Origin: Tubulanus polymorphus
Taxonomy: Eukaryota > Nemertea > Palaeonemertea > Tubulaniformes > Tubulanidae
DNA length: 64,000 nt
Direction: 5' to 3'
Assembly (NCBI RefSeq): GCF_964204645.1
Contig: NC_134025.1
Span: forward strand, 15,966,001-16,030,000
Below the pieces are notes generated by a model that ran no database searches, had not been told where the DNA came from, and worked only from the letters and a program-made list of their open reading frames with translations. Made by a program: the position numbers and the translations under genes. Position 1 is the stretch's first letter. The number at the start of each line of letters is the position of its first letter. Shown here one piece after another: positions 22,330 to 33,263 of the stretch.

Positions 22330-23198
22330 CCTGATTCATGACTGTTATTTTTCCAAGAATATCTTTTCTCCATGGACCACTCTTCTATAACAAGAATGAA
22401 ACAAGAATCGAAATTGTTAATATTATGATTGGCTCATCCCAATCATATTCTGAACTCAAACTCTCTTAAAAATTGGCTTATCCCGATCACATTTCGAAAA
22501 ATCGCCACACGTATCCTTTTATTGGCAAAACAAATAATTTTCACTTATGAGAATAAATGTAGTAAGACATTGGATAAAAACAACCAATCTGATCCTTTGG
22601 AATGCGGAGTATAAAAAATTCATTGTTTTGCACTCGTCGGATCTAATGGCCGCACCATATTTAGGTTTCCGTACGCGGCACGTACGTTATATCTAGACAT
22701 GTTTATTTACATAACGTGTATTTAATGTTTATGTATGACGCACGTATCTACGCAGGTTGTCTGATAAAAGCAACACTGGCCATGAACACTAGCTTCTGTA
22801 CATTATCATTTTCCTAGTATCCCCCTGGACCTGATGCTTTCACCCCGAAAATCTAGATGAGACGAACAGAACTCAAAGGACAACTCACGACCATTGTTCA
22901 TTGTAATACGAATATAATGAATAGAAAATATTACAGCAAATAATACATTAAAAATATCGGAAATTCTAAAGTTTATATAACTTTCTTCAATTCCGAAAAT
23001 TGAAAGTCAAATCATAAATGCGCAGCGACACCAACTCATCACGGAACAGCAACACCAAGTAACACAGTCAGATACTGGAGAAACCGACCTTTCTTCCTAA
23101 GATCATCACTAAATAGGGAATCTGACGTAACTCAGACTGAAAGCTGAGGAACTGAAGAAATATGTCCGGCGTTATTTCATAACTGAACAGCGTTATTA
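22330..23198. other. Intergenic, nothing recognised
   Basis: A short GGCTCATCC / GGCTTATCC duplicated motif occurs at 22431-22481. Otherwise the sequence is AT-rich without coding similarity. Confidence 0.5.
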
Positions 23199-23346
23199 GT
23201 AATTGTATATATAGGGGTTCAGACCAAAGGTCGAGAGGTCGAGCTCATAAAAAAATGAAAAATAAATTCTCGCACTCTCGAATTTATTTTTCATTTTTCA
23301 CTCACTCGCCCCTCAACCTCTGATCTGAACCTATATTTACAATTAC
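23199..23346. repeat. 148-bp hairpin MITE-like inverted repeat
   Basis: The block starts GTAATTGTATATATAGG and ends in the matching CCTATATTTACAATTAC. Inner arms AAAATGAAAAATAAATTC and GAATTTATTTTTCATTTT pair around a short TCGCACTCTC loop. It is a foldback element immediately to the left of the AT-rich polymerase element. Mobilising transposase unknown. Confidence 0.7.
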
Positions 23347-23429
23347 TCTAATGATTCCATATATATATGAATATCATATAAATGAATAACATATATAAAT
23401 GAATATTTTATATATGAATAACTTCTAAA

Positions 23430-23459
23430 ATCAATTTTAATAAAAAATTTGTTATTAAA
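23430..23459 (+). promoter_or_regulatory. Conserved pre-ATG motif, copy 1
   Basis: ATCAATTTTAATAAAAAATT followed by TGTTATTAAA directly abuts an ATG at 23460. Nearly the same sequence precedes the ATGs at 23813 and 30508. A shared promoter for a viral-type RNA polymerase, or a shared leader, is the simplest reading. Confidence 0.55.
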
Positions 23460-23776
23460 ATGGAGAGTAAACAAGTACACAGTGAGAACAACAAATCATT
23501 CTTAAAAAGAATTCAAGATACTACAAATGTCAAATCCGTAGATAATAAATTTAAAAAGTTAAATGAATTAACATTACATAAGAAATAATATAATATGGTA
23601 ATAAATTAGTTATTCACTAAGAATATGAAGGATTAAAAGGAAATAAATATAAATTCAGAAAATATTTACCAGATAGATTATCAAGTGAAGATATTGAAGA
23701 ATTATATTCAGGTGATCTCTATTTCATATATAAAGTTAAGAATGAAAAAGTACACCATGATATAGATTTCCAATAA
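23460..23776 (+). pseudogene. Unknown small gene upstream of PolB (broken)
   Basis: Starts at the ATG after motif copy 1 (MESKQVHSENNKSFLKR...), then breaks near 23587. A second frame (23624-23776) continues with YKFRKYLPDRLSSEDIEELY and ends in TAA just before motif copy 2. Together they suggest a protein of about 100 residues with one or more frameshifts. No family is recognised. Its position as the first gene before the polymerase under the same motif suggests a replication- or virion-related job, but that is only a guess. Confidence 0.4.
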
Positions 23777-23782
23777 TATAAA

Positions 23783-23812
23783 ATCAACTTTAATAAAAAA
23801 TTTGATATTAAA
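23783..23812 (+). promoter_or_regulatory. Conserved pre-ATG motif, copy 2
   Basis: ATCAACTTTAATAAAAAATT followed by TGATATTAAA ends directly at the PolB ATG at 23813-23815. It differs from copy 1 at two positions over about 30 bp, far more conserved than the decayed genes around it. Confidence 0.55.
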
Positions 23813-24308
23813 ATGGAAGCAAATAAGAAGTAGTACTGCCCAATATGTAAAATCAATATAGATAAATCTCAAAAAGCAAGACGTAATAAAACTAAATCTC
23901 ACTTAGAGAATGAATTGAAATTAGAATATGATAATGTTATTTTAGAAACTAAATTAGATGAATTAATGAATGAAAAAGAAATATATAAATGTGATACTTG
24001 TAATCAATCATTCAGTAACAAAAGATATTATGAACATTTAAAATCTAAAAATCTTATTTGAAATATTAATAATGATATTTTAGGTGAAGATTATTTTGAT
24101 AAAGATAATGATAAGAAACAGAAGACAATTAAATGAATAAAAAATAAATTAGATAATAAAAGACCATACATGGAAGATGTTAGAAATTATAATGATTCAT
24201 TAGATGATAAAAGAGATATTGAAATTACTGAAGCATTTAAAAGTGATATTGGTCCAGCTGCCATCGAGTTTAAATTTCATAAAGGTAAAACGTTAGAAGA
24301 AAATAAAC
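23813..24308 (+). pseudogene. Protein-primed DNA polymerase B, segment 1 (N-terminus)
   Basis: The frame from the ATG after motif copy 2 has two Cys-rich modules, YCPICKIN near the start and KCDTCNQSFSNKRYYEHLK (a C2H2-like finger), then DIEITEAFKSD and EFKFHKG. Such fingers and the 'EI..AF' strand precede the exonuclease domain in Maverick-type polymerases. In-frame stops occur at about 23831 (TAG), 24059 (TGA) and 24133 (TGA). A 1.25-kb repeat interrupts it after about 24308. The replicative enzyme would start synthesis from a terminal protein. Confidence 0.6.
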
Positions 24309-25558
24309 TCGGGGTCCAGCGACACCATGTTAACTTGGGAAGTGGTTTCAAATGCTCAACAATCTAACAATTTCAATACATAACGCCCCCTAGTTACAAT
24401 ATACAAAAACCAATGACCTTGAAACCCACCACAATCATGGCACATGTCAGCAGCTATGATCTTGTGATTGATTGTGATAACAAAATATGCCTCGTTACCA
24501 ATTTAATATGGAAATACAAAGTTTTTCTACTATTCAACACCCCCTGGTGACCATGCAAAGCCCAATGACCTTAAAACTCACCACAATCGTAGAACATGTC
24601 ATGAAATACAACTTTGAAATCGATCATGGTAACAAAATATGCCTAGATACCAATCTAATAAGGAAATACTAATCTATTCTACTATTAAATGCCCCCGGTG
24701 ACCATAGAGAATAACTAATGTCCTTAAAACTCACCAAAATCATGGAAGATGTCATGAGCTACAAATTTTGCAATTGATTGTGGTAACAAAATATGCATAG
24801 GTACACATATAAAATAGAAATACTAAGTTATTGCATTATTCAACGCCCCCTGGTGGCCACATTAAAAAACCAATGACCTTGAAACTCACTAAAATCATAG
24901 AACACGTTATGGGCTACAACTTTCCAATTGAATATAGTAATACAATATGCTTAGGTATGAATATAATGTGGAAAAACCTTTTCCCACCTGCGAATGAGTA
25001 CTGATGACACAAAGATGGCCGCCAATTGTGTCATAATTGGCTGATCAAAAATACCTGTCTCAGGTATAAAACAGCTCTTTCCAAAGAATACCAATCACAA
25101 ATTGCAAACCAAATGGCAAACCAGTAGGAATTAGGACAGTAGGAAGCTATAGGACCTAGAATTCTGGCCCTAAAAAGGTCATAGGACGGCCAACTTGAGT
25201 CAGGTCGACCCAATTTTTCTTTTGATGATGGGCCCTTGGTAGATATAAATATAAACCAAAGATCAAGGTAATTGATCAAAGCGTCTTCAAAATTTCCCTC
25301 GAAAACTTTGAAAATGTGTAAAAAGTGCTGATTTCGGCGAACAACAATGGCTGCCAGTCGGCCATCTTGAATCTGACAGGGCCAGTTTTTGGGCTAAAGA
25401 TGTATCTAGGGTAGATACATGTATAAACCAAATATCAAGACATAAGCTTGAAGCGTCTTCAAAACTTCCCACTGGATTCCATCGACAGACGGATGGACCG
25501 ACGATGGACGAAAAGTGAACGCAATAGCATGCTGGGACTAAAGTCCCAAGTGGGCTAA
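24309..25558 (+). repeat. 1.25-kb dispersed repeat, copy 1
   Basis: Starts (A)CTCGGGGTCCAGCGACACC and ends AAGTCCCAAGTGGGCTAAA. Its first ~650 bp are about four degenerate ~150-bp units, each carrying an ACGCCCCCTGGTGACCAT-like block. Then comes a CAAGATGGCCGCC segment, and near the end AAAGTGAACGCAATAGC. It splits the polymerase pseudogene. No protein is encoded; TIR-like GCCCACTTGGGA is subterminal, so it is probably a non-autonomous DNA transposon. Confidence 0.85.
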
Positions 25559-26220
25559 AAACATTAAGAAAATATGAAAGATATTATAAAAATAATTACA
25601 GACATAGAATATCCTAAAATAAGTATATCAGTTAAAGTTAAATTTATAAAATCTGAAGATAAACCAATATATAATATAAATTCTTATTCACAACATATTA
25701 TTTCAAAAGAACATATAGATGATAAATTAAATAAATGTTATAATGAAGTAAAAAATAAAATAGAAGAGAAATATTTTAAAGGATCTGGATTAATATTTGA
25801 TGATATAATATTTATGATGTTACACGTGTACAATACAAAATATAATAAATTAACTAAATCAAAACCAATTGATGAAAATAATTTATCATATTATAAAGAT
25901 GATAATACAAATGGATCAAGTTATATTAAAATATCATTTAAAACTAATGCCATTATAAATGTACAAAATTTTGATGATGTTTTTTTATGGTCAATAATTA
26001 GTTGCTTACATCCTGCAACTGATCATATTTGCAAAGTATCATATTATAAACAATTTGAAAATAATTATAAGATGTTATCCTGTTAAAATTAAACAAATAC
26101 CAAAAATAGAAAGAGATAATAATGTTAAGATAAATGTATTTGATTTAATCAGATTACCAAAAACAAAAGGACATAAAATTGAACATTATACATTAGAACC
26201 TTTGTATTTATCAAATGACT
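25559..26220 (+). pseudogene. Protein-primed DNA polymerase B, segment 2
   Basis: The open frame 25574-26086 (170 aa) has KYFKGSGLIFDDIIFMMLHV, then SYIKISFKTNAIINVQNFDD and FLWSIISCLHPATDH. These match the conserved 'GSGW..D.I....LHI.KYNP..GSSYI.LP......A.INI.N.DDKCF.WS....LHP' N-terminal region of Maverick-type polymerases. A frameshift near 26075 moves the continuation (VKIKQIPKIERDNNVKINVF) to another frame up to 26220. No stop falls inside the main 170 codons, so this part is the best kept. Confidence 0.7.
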
Positions 26221-27435
26221 AGCTAAATACCCGTCCAATGGATGGCTTTGTCGTTGAGCGCATGGGTGTATTGGTCGTGAGCACACCACCTCTTCGCATG
26301 AATCCTGCATCCTGCATTTTGCTTATGAAATAAATTCATTTTAATCGGCCGGGAAATGAATCTAAATGCTTCAAATGTTCAGAGTTCTTGGAACCAACCC
26401 CACACCTGCTCCCCTACCCCGTCTGACCTGTCTGTGGAACAAAACCATTTGTTCAAATAACTAACCGTAAATTGTCGGCCCCAGCGGTTTTTAGGCCCCC
26501 TCTTTCTTGTTCGAGCACTTACTATATTGACCATACCACCCGTATGTTCATTTAAGAAGTCCCTCCATTCAACCAACTAATTGCATTATATCATCCTTAA
26601 CTTTGATCGTGGGACTGCAATTCATTGAAAAATGAAAATCGCTCGACGATGATATTAGGATTCTGTATTTTGTATCACTGTTTGACATTATTTTTTTATA
26701 TCTCTCTTGTATATACATACATTTTGCAAGAGAGCGTTAGAAAAGTACGTACATTTTTCATTGACCCCCCTCCCTGTACAAAGTTACTACCGGTACATTA
26801 TTTGTTACCCCTCCCCAAAAACCTGTACTATTTGACATTCTTTTATAAATCTAACACCATCGCACGCATCGGCAGCCCCCGGAGCCATTGTGAGAGGCAG
26901 CGTTTGGGCCTCCCTACTGCCAGTAACCTATCTGTGGTATGGAACCATTCTGAAAAACTACGCAATGGGCCTGTCCCCTTCTAAGAACCATTCTGAGACG
27001 CTGCGTATGGGCCGGCAACACAGTCAGAACATATCGCTAAGTCCAATCATATCAATTTTGATCCAAAGATTACGTGTGATGAATGTCTTAACCAATGGTT
27101 TAAACAACTGAGGCACAAATCGGTGTTGAGAGAACTGTGTCATGTACTGTTCTGATGCTGCGTTAGGGTCGGTTAGGTCAGTAAATTACTATAGTACTAT
27201 TACAGAGGCATAGTATGGTACTTTACTGTTAGATGGCGAACACATCTTTTTAACCGAATTTTAGCCCGGGCTTGGAATGAATATTGTCACTCCCTCGGAC
27301 CACCAATCTGTTTGAAACATGTAACTTGATGAGCGGAAAAACTGGTATTAAGCATCAGTAAAAGGACGTTTCAATACATGCATTAATTTCCCAACAATGC
27401 GTCGCGGTAAATACCGTCTGTTCTGCTTTATAGTA
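26221..27435. mobile_element. Unclassified insertion in PolB
   Basis: About 1.2 kb of non-AT-rich sequence lies between two parts of the polymerase that are contiguous in relatives, so it is an insertion. No TIRs, LTRs or recognisable protein were found. A CCATTCTGARAMRCTRCG-type motif is repeated at about 26942 and 26988 (ACCATTCTGA). Borders are set by where polymerase-like coding resumes and are approximate. Confidence 0.5.
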
Positions 27436-28842
27436 TAGATTATGATTTAAATGGTGTTATAGATATATTACATTAGGAAAATCATTATATGTGGATTAAA
27501 CGAATTGATTTATTTTTTAGAACAGAAAATAATCACAATAAAATATATCTATGTAGAAAATGTATAACTAAATTCAGTAATGAAAGTGCATTATCAAATC
27601 ATAAACAATTATGTGATAATTATTGTAAAATAGTTTTACCAAATGAAAAGGATAAAATATTAGAATTTAAAAAATATGATTACAAGAATGAAGTACCATT
27701 TGTAATATATGGAGATTTTGAATCATTAAATAAAGAATTAACTGATCAAGTTAGAAAAGAAATATATTATAAAAGAAAGAAATTGAATTCTAATAAAAAT
27801 GATTTTTCAGAAGAACCACCAATAACAAATACTATTAAAAAAATTCATCAATCAGCTGCAGCTTTCGGGTTATATATAAAATCAGATTATCCAGAACTAA
27901 TCAAAAGTGAATATTATAATTATAGAAATGAAAATGTTATCAATCATTTTTGTGACTTATTAATTGAATATGAAATAAGATATAATGAATTGTTAAATGA
28001 AAATAAAAACATTATAATGACAGAACAAGATAAAGAAGAATTTGAGTTTTCAGATGAATGTTTTTATTGTGAAAAACTATTTAATTTTAAAGATAAAAAA
28101 GTTAGAGATCATGATCATTCGAATGGTAAATTTAGAGGTACAGCATATGAGAATTGTAACTTCCAAGCTAAGAAAATCAATTTTGTTCCAGTTATATTTC
28201 GTAATTTATCAGGATATGATGCTCATTTATTTATTAAACAGCTATGTCATAAAATAGAAGAAATCAATAATGAAATAGAATGATTAAATTCAAATAGATC
28301 AAAAAATGTTGCTAAAATACCAACTTATAAATTCAAAATGTTAGCTAAAACATCTGAGAATTATATATCTTTCCAATTTGGGTGTCTAAGATTTATAGAT
28401 TCATATAGATTTTTAAGAAGTTCATTAGATAATTTATCAAAATGATTAGTTGATGATGAATTAAAAATATTAAAGCAACACTATCCAAATAATGTTGATT
28501 TTCAATTAATGAGATATAAAGGAGCAATTCCATATTCATTTTATAAATCGCATAATGATTTTAACCTAACTGAAATATTAAAAGAAAGATTTTATAATGA
28601 ATTAAGATCCGAATATGTTAAAGATGGAGTTTATAATAGAACATTGAATATTAGGAATCATTTCAAAATAAAAAATCATGGACAGATTAGTAGATTTATA
28701 CTTAGCATCAGATGTATTATTATAAACTGATATATTCGAAAGGTTTAGAGATGTAAATCTAAAATATTTTAATATTGATCCATGTCATTTTTATTCTAGC
28801 CCGGGTTTAACTTGGGATTGTGGTTTAAAATTTACAGATATA
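27436..28842 (+). pseudogene. Protein-primed DNA polymerase B, segment 3 (exonuclease)
   Basis: The frame 27489-28283 includes a finger (LCRKCITKFSNESALSNH), then the Exo I motif FVIYGDFESL with acidic Asp and Glu. A Cys/His module follows (CFYCEKLF ... RDHDHSNGKFRGTAYENCN). Next comes the Exo II-type NLSGYDAHLFI. Continuing past a TGA at 28281 are YISFQFGCLRFIDSYRF and, past a TGA at 28443 and a TAA at 28724, PYSFYKSHNDF and the LYLASDVLL / TDIFERFR block. Coding content then stops at the second 1.25-kb repeat. This is the proofreading half of the enzyme. Confidence 0.75.
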
Positions 28843-30108
28843 ACTAGGGGTCCAGAGACACCATGCCCACTTGGGAAGTGGTTCCAAATGCTCAACAATC
28901 TAACAATTTCAATATTCAACGCCCCCTGGTGACCATATACAGAATCCAATGACCTTGAAACTCACCACAATCATAGAACATGTCAGCAGCTACGATTTTG
29001 TAATTGATTGTGATAACAAAATATGCCTCGTTACCACTTTAATATGGAAATACTAAGTTATTCTACTATTCAACGCCCCCTGGTGACCATTTTCAAATCC
29101 CAATGACCTTGAAACTCACCACAATCATAGAACATGTCACGAACTATAACTTTGTAATTGATCATGGTAACAAAATATGCCTGGGTACCAATATAATAAG
29201 GAAATACTAAGTTATTCTACTATTCAACGCCCCCTGGCCACCATATAGAATAACTAATGGCCTTAAAACTTGCCACAATCATAGATGATGTCATGAGCTA
29301 CAACTTTGCAATTGATTGTGGTTACAAAATATGCATTGATACAAATATAATATAGAAATACTAAGATATTGCATTATTCAACGCCCCCTGGTGGCCATAT
29401 ACAAAAACCAATGACCTTGAAACTCACCACAATCATAGAACACGTTATGAGCTACAACTTTCTAAATGATTGTGGTAACAAAACGCTTAGGTATCAATAT
29501 AATGTGGAAAAACTTTTTCCCACTTACGAATGAGTACTGCTGACACCAAGATGGCCGCCAATTGCGTCATAATTGGCTGATGAAAAATATCTGTCTCAGG
29601 TATAAAACATCCCTTTCCAAAGAATACCCATCACAAATTGCAATGAGAAATGAAATACCAGTAGGAAGCTACAGGACTCGGAATTTGGGCCAAAATTAAC
29701 ATTTTTGGGCACTAAAAAGGTCATAGGACGGCCATCTTGAGTCCGATCGACCCAATTTTTGTTATGCTGATGGGCCCTGGGGGGGATTCACATACATCCA
29801 GAATATCAAGGTCATTGATCAAATCGTCTTCAAAATTTCCCTCAAAAAGTTCAAAAATGTGTAAAAAGTGCTGATTTTGGCGAACAACAATGGCTGCCAG
29901 TCGGCCATCTTGAATCTGACAGGGCCAGTTTTTGGGCTGAAGATGTGTCTAGAGTAGATACATGTGTAACCCAAATATCAAGACATTACCTTTAAGCGTC
30001 TTAAAAACTTCCCAAAATAACTTGATTCCGTCTACGTACGGACGGACGGACGGCGGACGAAAAGTGAACGCAATAGCCGGCTGGGACTAAAGTTCCAAGT
30101 GGGCTAAA
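28843..30108 (+). repeat. 1.25-kb dispersed repeat, copy 2
   Basis: ACTAGGGGTCCAGAGACACC to AAGTTCCAAGTGGGCTAAA, same structure as copy 1. Polymerase reading is continuous across it if it is removed, so the insertion point is defined to within a few bases (flanks GATATA and ATGGAT). It carries AACGCCCCCTGGTGACCAT units at about 28919, 29071, 29227 and 29382. Confidence 0.88.
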
Positions 30109-30475
30109 ATGGATTTGTTAACAAATATAGATCAATTATTATTATTTGAAAAATCTATAAGAGGAGGAGTTTCGGGTGTATTAGGCGATAGATATTTCAA
30201 TGTAAATGATAATCCTGGATATAAGTTATTATATATAGATGCAAATAATCTATATGGTTGGGCAATGATGGAACCTCAGCCTTATGGAGTATTTGAAATA
30301 ACAGAAGTTTTACAGTATGAAAATTATGATAAATTTGATTGGAAGAGAAGAATAAAAGATATATTCTGGATGACAGAATTCATACAGTCGCGTATGGTTG
30401 CAATTTAGATGAGTACTTAAAGTTAAAAAGAGAAGAAACAAATGAGAATGAGATTATGAAAAGGATTCTAATATG
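30109..30475 (+). pseudogene. Protein-primed DNA polymerase B, segment 4 (palm start, truncated)
   Basis: Begins directly after repeat copy 2. It has LFEKSIRGGVSG, then the family B motif A as found in protein-primed enzymes, YIDANNLYGWAM, then LPYG-like PQPYGVFEI. The Met at 30109 is internal to the old gene. After about 30380 the frame shifts and the sequence soon meets the next gene's leader. The motifs for nucleotide binding and the second catalytic Asp (K...N..YG and YxDTD) are missing. The palm domain has therefore been deleted and the enzyme cannot be active. Confidence 0.7.
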
Positions 30476-30476
30476 T

Positions 30477-30507
30477 TAATCAATTTTAATAAAAATATGT
30501 ATGATAA
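30477..30507 (+). promoter_or_regulatory. Conserved pre-ATG motif, copy 3
   Basis: AATCAATTTTAATAAAAATA followed by TGTATGATAA abuts the ATG at 30508, and the next codons (GAAAGTAAACAG) also echo copy 1 (GAGAGTAAACAA). The end is more divergent than copies 1 and 2. Confidence 0.5.
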
Positions 30508-31085
30508 ATGGAAAGTAAACAGACACAAACTATAAATATTACGCATAAGAAATGTTCAAAATGTGAATTAAATAAGCCATTTACAGACTATTATAAACGT
30601 AAGATGGCAATGATGGTTTACAAGATATTTGTAAAAGTTGCAAAAACGTAATCAATAAACAATATTATATAAATAATACTGAAAAATGCAAAAATCATAA
30701 AAAACAATATCAAGCAAATAATCCAGAATATATGAGAGATTGGAAAAAGATAATCGTGAACATTATAATGATTATAATAAAAATTATCAAAATGAAAGGT
30801 ATAAAACAGATTTAAATTTTAAATTGAAACAATGTTTAAGTTCTAAATTAACACAATTATTCAGCAAAGATAATCACTCAGAAACACTATCTAATTTCTG
30901 GGTTGTTCAGATAAATTTCTAAAATCGTTCGTTTGTGAAACGCATGTAGACCCAGACACCTCCCACATTGATTGGAAAATTTGAATACCGGCTATTCAAG
31001 TGTCATCCTACTGCGTAATTCAAAAATTATTCTTTGGGATTCAAATATCGAGGAATCAACCATAAATTCTGCCATAAGTTTTACA
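30508..31085 (+). pseudogene. HNH-endonuclease-like gene (frameshifted)
   Basis: Read over frame changes, it has a CxxC zinc-ribbon start (KKCSKCELNKPFTDYYKR), then CKSCKN, repeated NNxEK/Tyr-rich sequence, then LKQCLSSKLTQLF and a 'GCS..FL' motif. HIDW and a degenerate 'NLQP'-like end follow. This order is that of the small HNH/zinc-ribbon proteins common in large DNA viruses and phages, which nick or cut DNA. At least three frameshifts and several stops show it is dead; the last third is the least certain. Confidence 0.5.
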
Positions 31086-31089
31086 TCTA

Positions 31090-31690
31090 TTCAAAAAATT
31101 GAGTAGGAGGCCGGTGAAGGTTTTAACGTTTTAAGTTAGTTCTCATGAGACTGAATGCAAGTGGATTTAGGGGTTGGACTAGTCCTACCCTTCAGAATTT
31201 GAATGTGCCCACCAAAAAGTATTTGACTAGATTTTCTAAGCAAAAATAAATCCAAATGGCATAAAATACCCCTTTTGGTCCTATATATTCGGAGGGCCAA
31301 AGGAACCCCACCAATGTTTGCCTTGCACTTAGATAACCATAAAATAAAAGTAGTCAGGAAGTATTAATGGCAAGAAAACTTGAGTAAAATATTTATTAAA
31401 CACATTTTATAACAGGATATGATCTGTAGTCAAATGTGTGTCTGCCAGATGATGTTTCTTCTAGGCTGTTTATATCCTAAAAATAAAAAAAAAAAAAACA
31501 ACGACAATAGATATTTCAATACATGTCCCATTTCAATACATGGACAAGAATTATTTCAGAGAGAGTCTATAAAACGTGAATACTTGATTGTACAATCAAA
31601 TGGCATAGCAGTTGGCTCCAGTTGAAAAATCATTGGACAAAAGAAAAAATCAAAAAAGTTTTGGCACCAAAAAATCTAATTTGTTGCCAG
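31090..31690. other. Non-AT-rich interval, nothing recognised
   Basis: Sequence between the HNH relic and a dispersed repeat, without coding similarity. It contains a run of 15 A at about 31484-31498. Confidence 0.4.
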
Positions 31691-31965
31691 GTTTGTTTAC
31701 ACATGTGCGCGATGCACGTGGTTATATTATTGTTTACATCTGACGTCATCGGCAGATCGCAAGCCCCGCCCCACGTGTCAATCAAATGGCTTATAGGCAA
31801 AATGTTAAAAGAACCCTACTAAAAAAACTATGCAGTGTAACAATCCGGGATTTTCGGTACGGAATCCGACGCCAAATACCTTTCTATTAAAGGTTTTTTG
31901 GTGTATATCAGATAAATAATAATTATGATATTCACTTCATAAAATTTGAAGTGGATTGCATCCGA
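31690..31965 (+). repeat. Dispersed repeat, pair member A
   Basis: Shares an ordered set of blocks with 61930-62205: GCACGTGGTTA..ATTATTGTTTACATC, TGTCAATCA, AAAAAACTATGC, AATCCGG, TCAGTAC/TCGGTAC, ACACTAGGTACC/CCAAATACC, AAAGG...TTGTGTAT. Divergent copies of one unknown repeat. Confidence 0.6.
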
Positions 31966-32699
31966 TTCATGGCGGCTGTATTTAGTCACGTAGGTCAAAC
32001 TGACAGCATGTGTGTGCGTGTCGAGCGGACCATTGCGTAATTTTCAATGCTGCGAACGTCTCTAGATTCTCACAGGGCCTCTATGCGCTCACAAAGAATT
32101 AAGTTAAGTCACCATATATGTTGACACTCACCTTTGAAGAGACTTCGTACGGTCCTCTAAAGTTAACATCCACGATACAACGATTTTAAAAATGGCTCTT
32201 CTGTCGATCACTATACCCTCTACGTCATAAGCAACACGTAATGTGTGATGTCACACAAACGGCGTGAAGAGCATTTTTTCAAGAGGGCACAGCAAAAACT
32301 AACCAACTATTTTTAACCAAATTCAATCCCAACTTGAAGACACCATTTCTGATGCGGAATTTGAGGAAATCTCTAACTAACTGGCTTTAAAACGACCTTA
32401 AACGTCTGTCAACCAAATCGGAAGTGCGTCATCAACCGGCTAACCGATCACATAAGGACGTTCGTCTAACGAACGTCCTAAAAAAACAATAACTTCAACT
32501 AGCAATTATTCTTATTTTTATTTTATTAGAACTCTAATATTTCTAGATAACAATTGAAATACTTTATATCACAAATAGAAAATATTAAAAAAACAATGAC
32601 TTCAAATAGCTAATATTAGTTTGTTAACAGTAGTATTAACCCAAATAGCTATTAGTATTATTATAATATTTTTTTTCCACTTTTTTTTCTTTAAAATAA
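31966..32699. other. Non-coding leader region of the 187-aa ORF
   Basis: GC-normal until about 32480, then AT-rich. Two direct copies of AAAAAAACAATRACTTCAA lie at about 32480 and 32588. Near 32403-32480 there is a near-inverted pair around AGGACGTTCGTCTAACGAACG (12-bp arms GACGTTCGT/ACGAACGTC). Confidence 0.4.
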
Positions 32700-33263
32700 A
32701 TGTCTAAAAAATCGAGTAAGAATAATATTGATATTGAAAAAACTATAGAAGAATTGGGTATTACTGATAATAAGGATATTCCAACCAAAATTGAAAATAA
32801 TATTGATAATAATATTGATATTGAGTACTACTTATATTGTAAGCACCATCTTGAGTTATTAATTGCCAGTGGTAAATGTAAGAAATTTATTGGTAAAATA
32901 ATATCTTTTCAAGAATTAGATAATATGAACAAAGAAAAAGTAATCAAATATTTCAAAATATATGAAGAAGCTAGAATGGCCCGAATAAATGATTCTATAT
33001 CGGATGGAATAGTAGAATGTTATTCTAAATTATGTAACCGAATAATACCAATTAATGATGAAAATAAATTATATGCTGATTTAAAAAATGAATACTTAAT
33101 TATGACAGAATTACAAAAATGGGTCGGTTATTTTCCCTTTCAATTAGGATCAGTAATGACATTAATTTCTACTGGTGTAATAACATTTTCTAATATTAAA
33201 CCTATAGAATATAAAGATAAAAATATTGAATCAGAACAAAAATTAACTAAAATAAATGAGTGA
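32700..33263 (+). CDS. Unknown 187-aa protein of the AT-rich element
   Basis: An intact frame starts MSKKSSKNNIDIEKTIEELG and contains YLYCKHHLELLIASGKCKKF, then KYFKIYEEARMARI, SDGIVECYSKLC, MTELQKWVGYFPFQLGSVMT and a hydrophobic LISTGVITFSNI near the C-terminus. It is mostly helical, and the last hydrophobic part could touch a membrane. Composition and orientation match the polymerase element. Its stop overlaps the ATG of a following small frame (ATGAGTGA at about 33257), an operon-like arrangement. No family is recognised. It is the only undamaged gene of the element. Confidence 0.6.
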   Translation: MSKKSSKNNIDIEKTIEELGITDNKDIPTKIENNIDNNIDIEYYLYCKHHLELLIASGKCKKFIGKIISFQELDNMNKEKVIKYFKIYEEARMARINDSISDGIVECYSKLCNRIIPINDENKLYADLKNEYLIMTELQKWVGYFPFQLGSVMTLISTGVITFSNIKPIEYKDKNIESEQKLTKINE

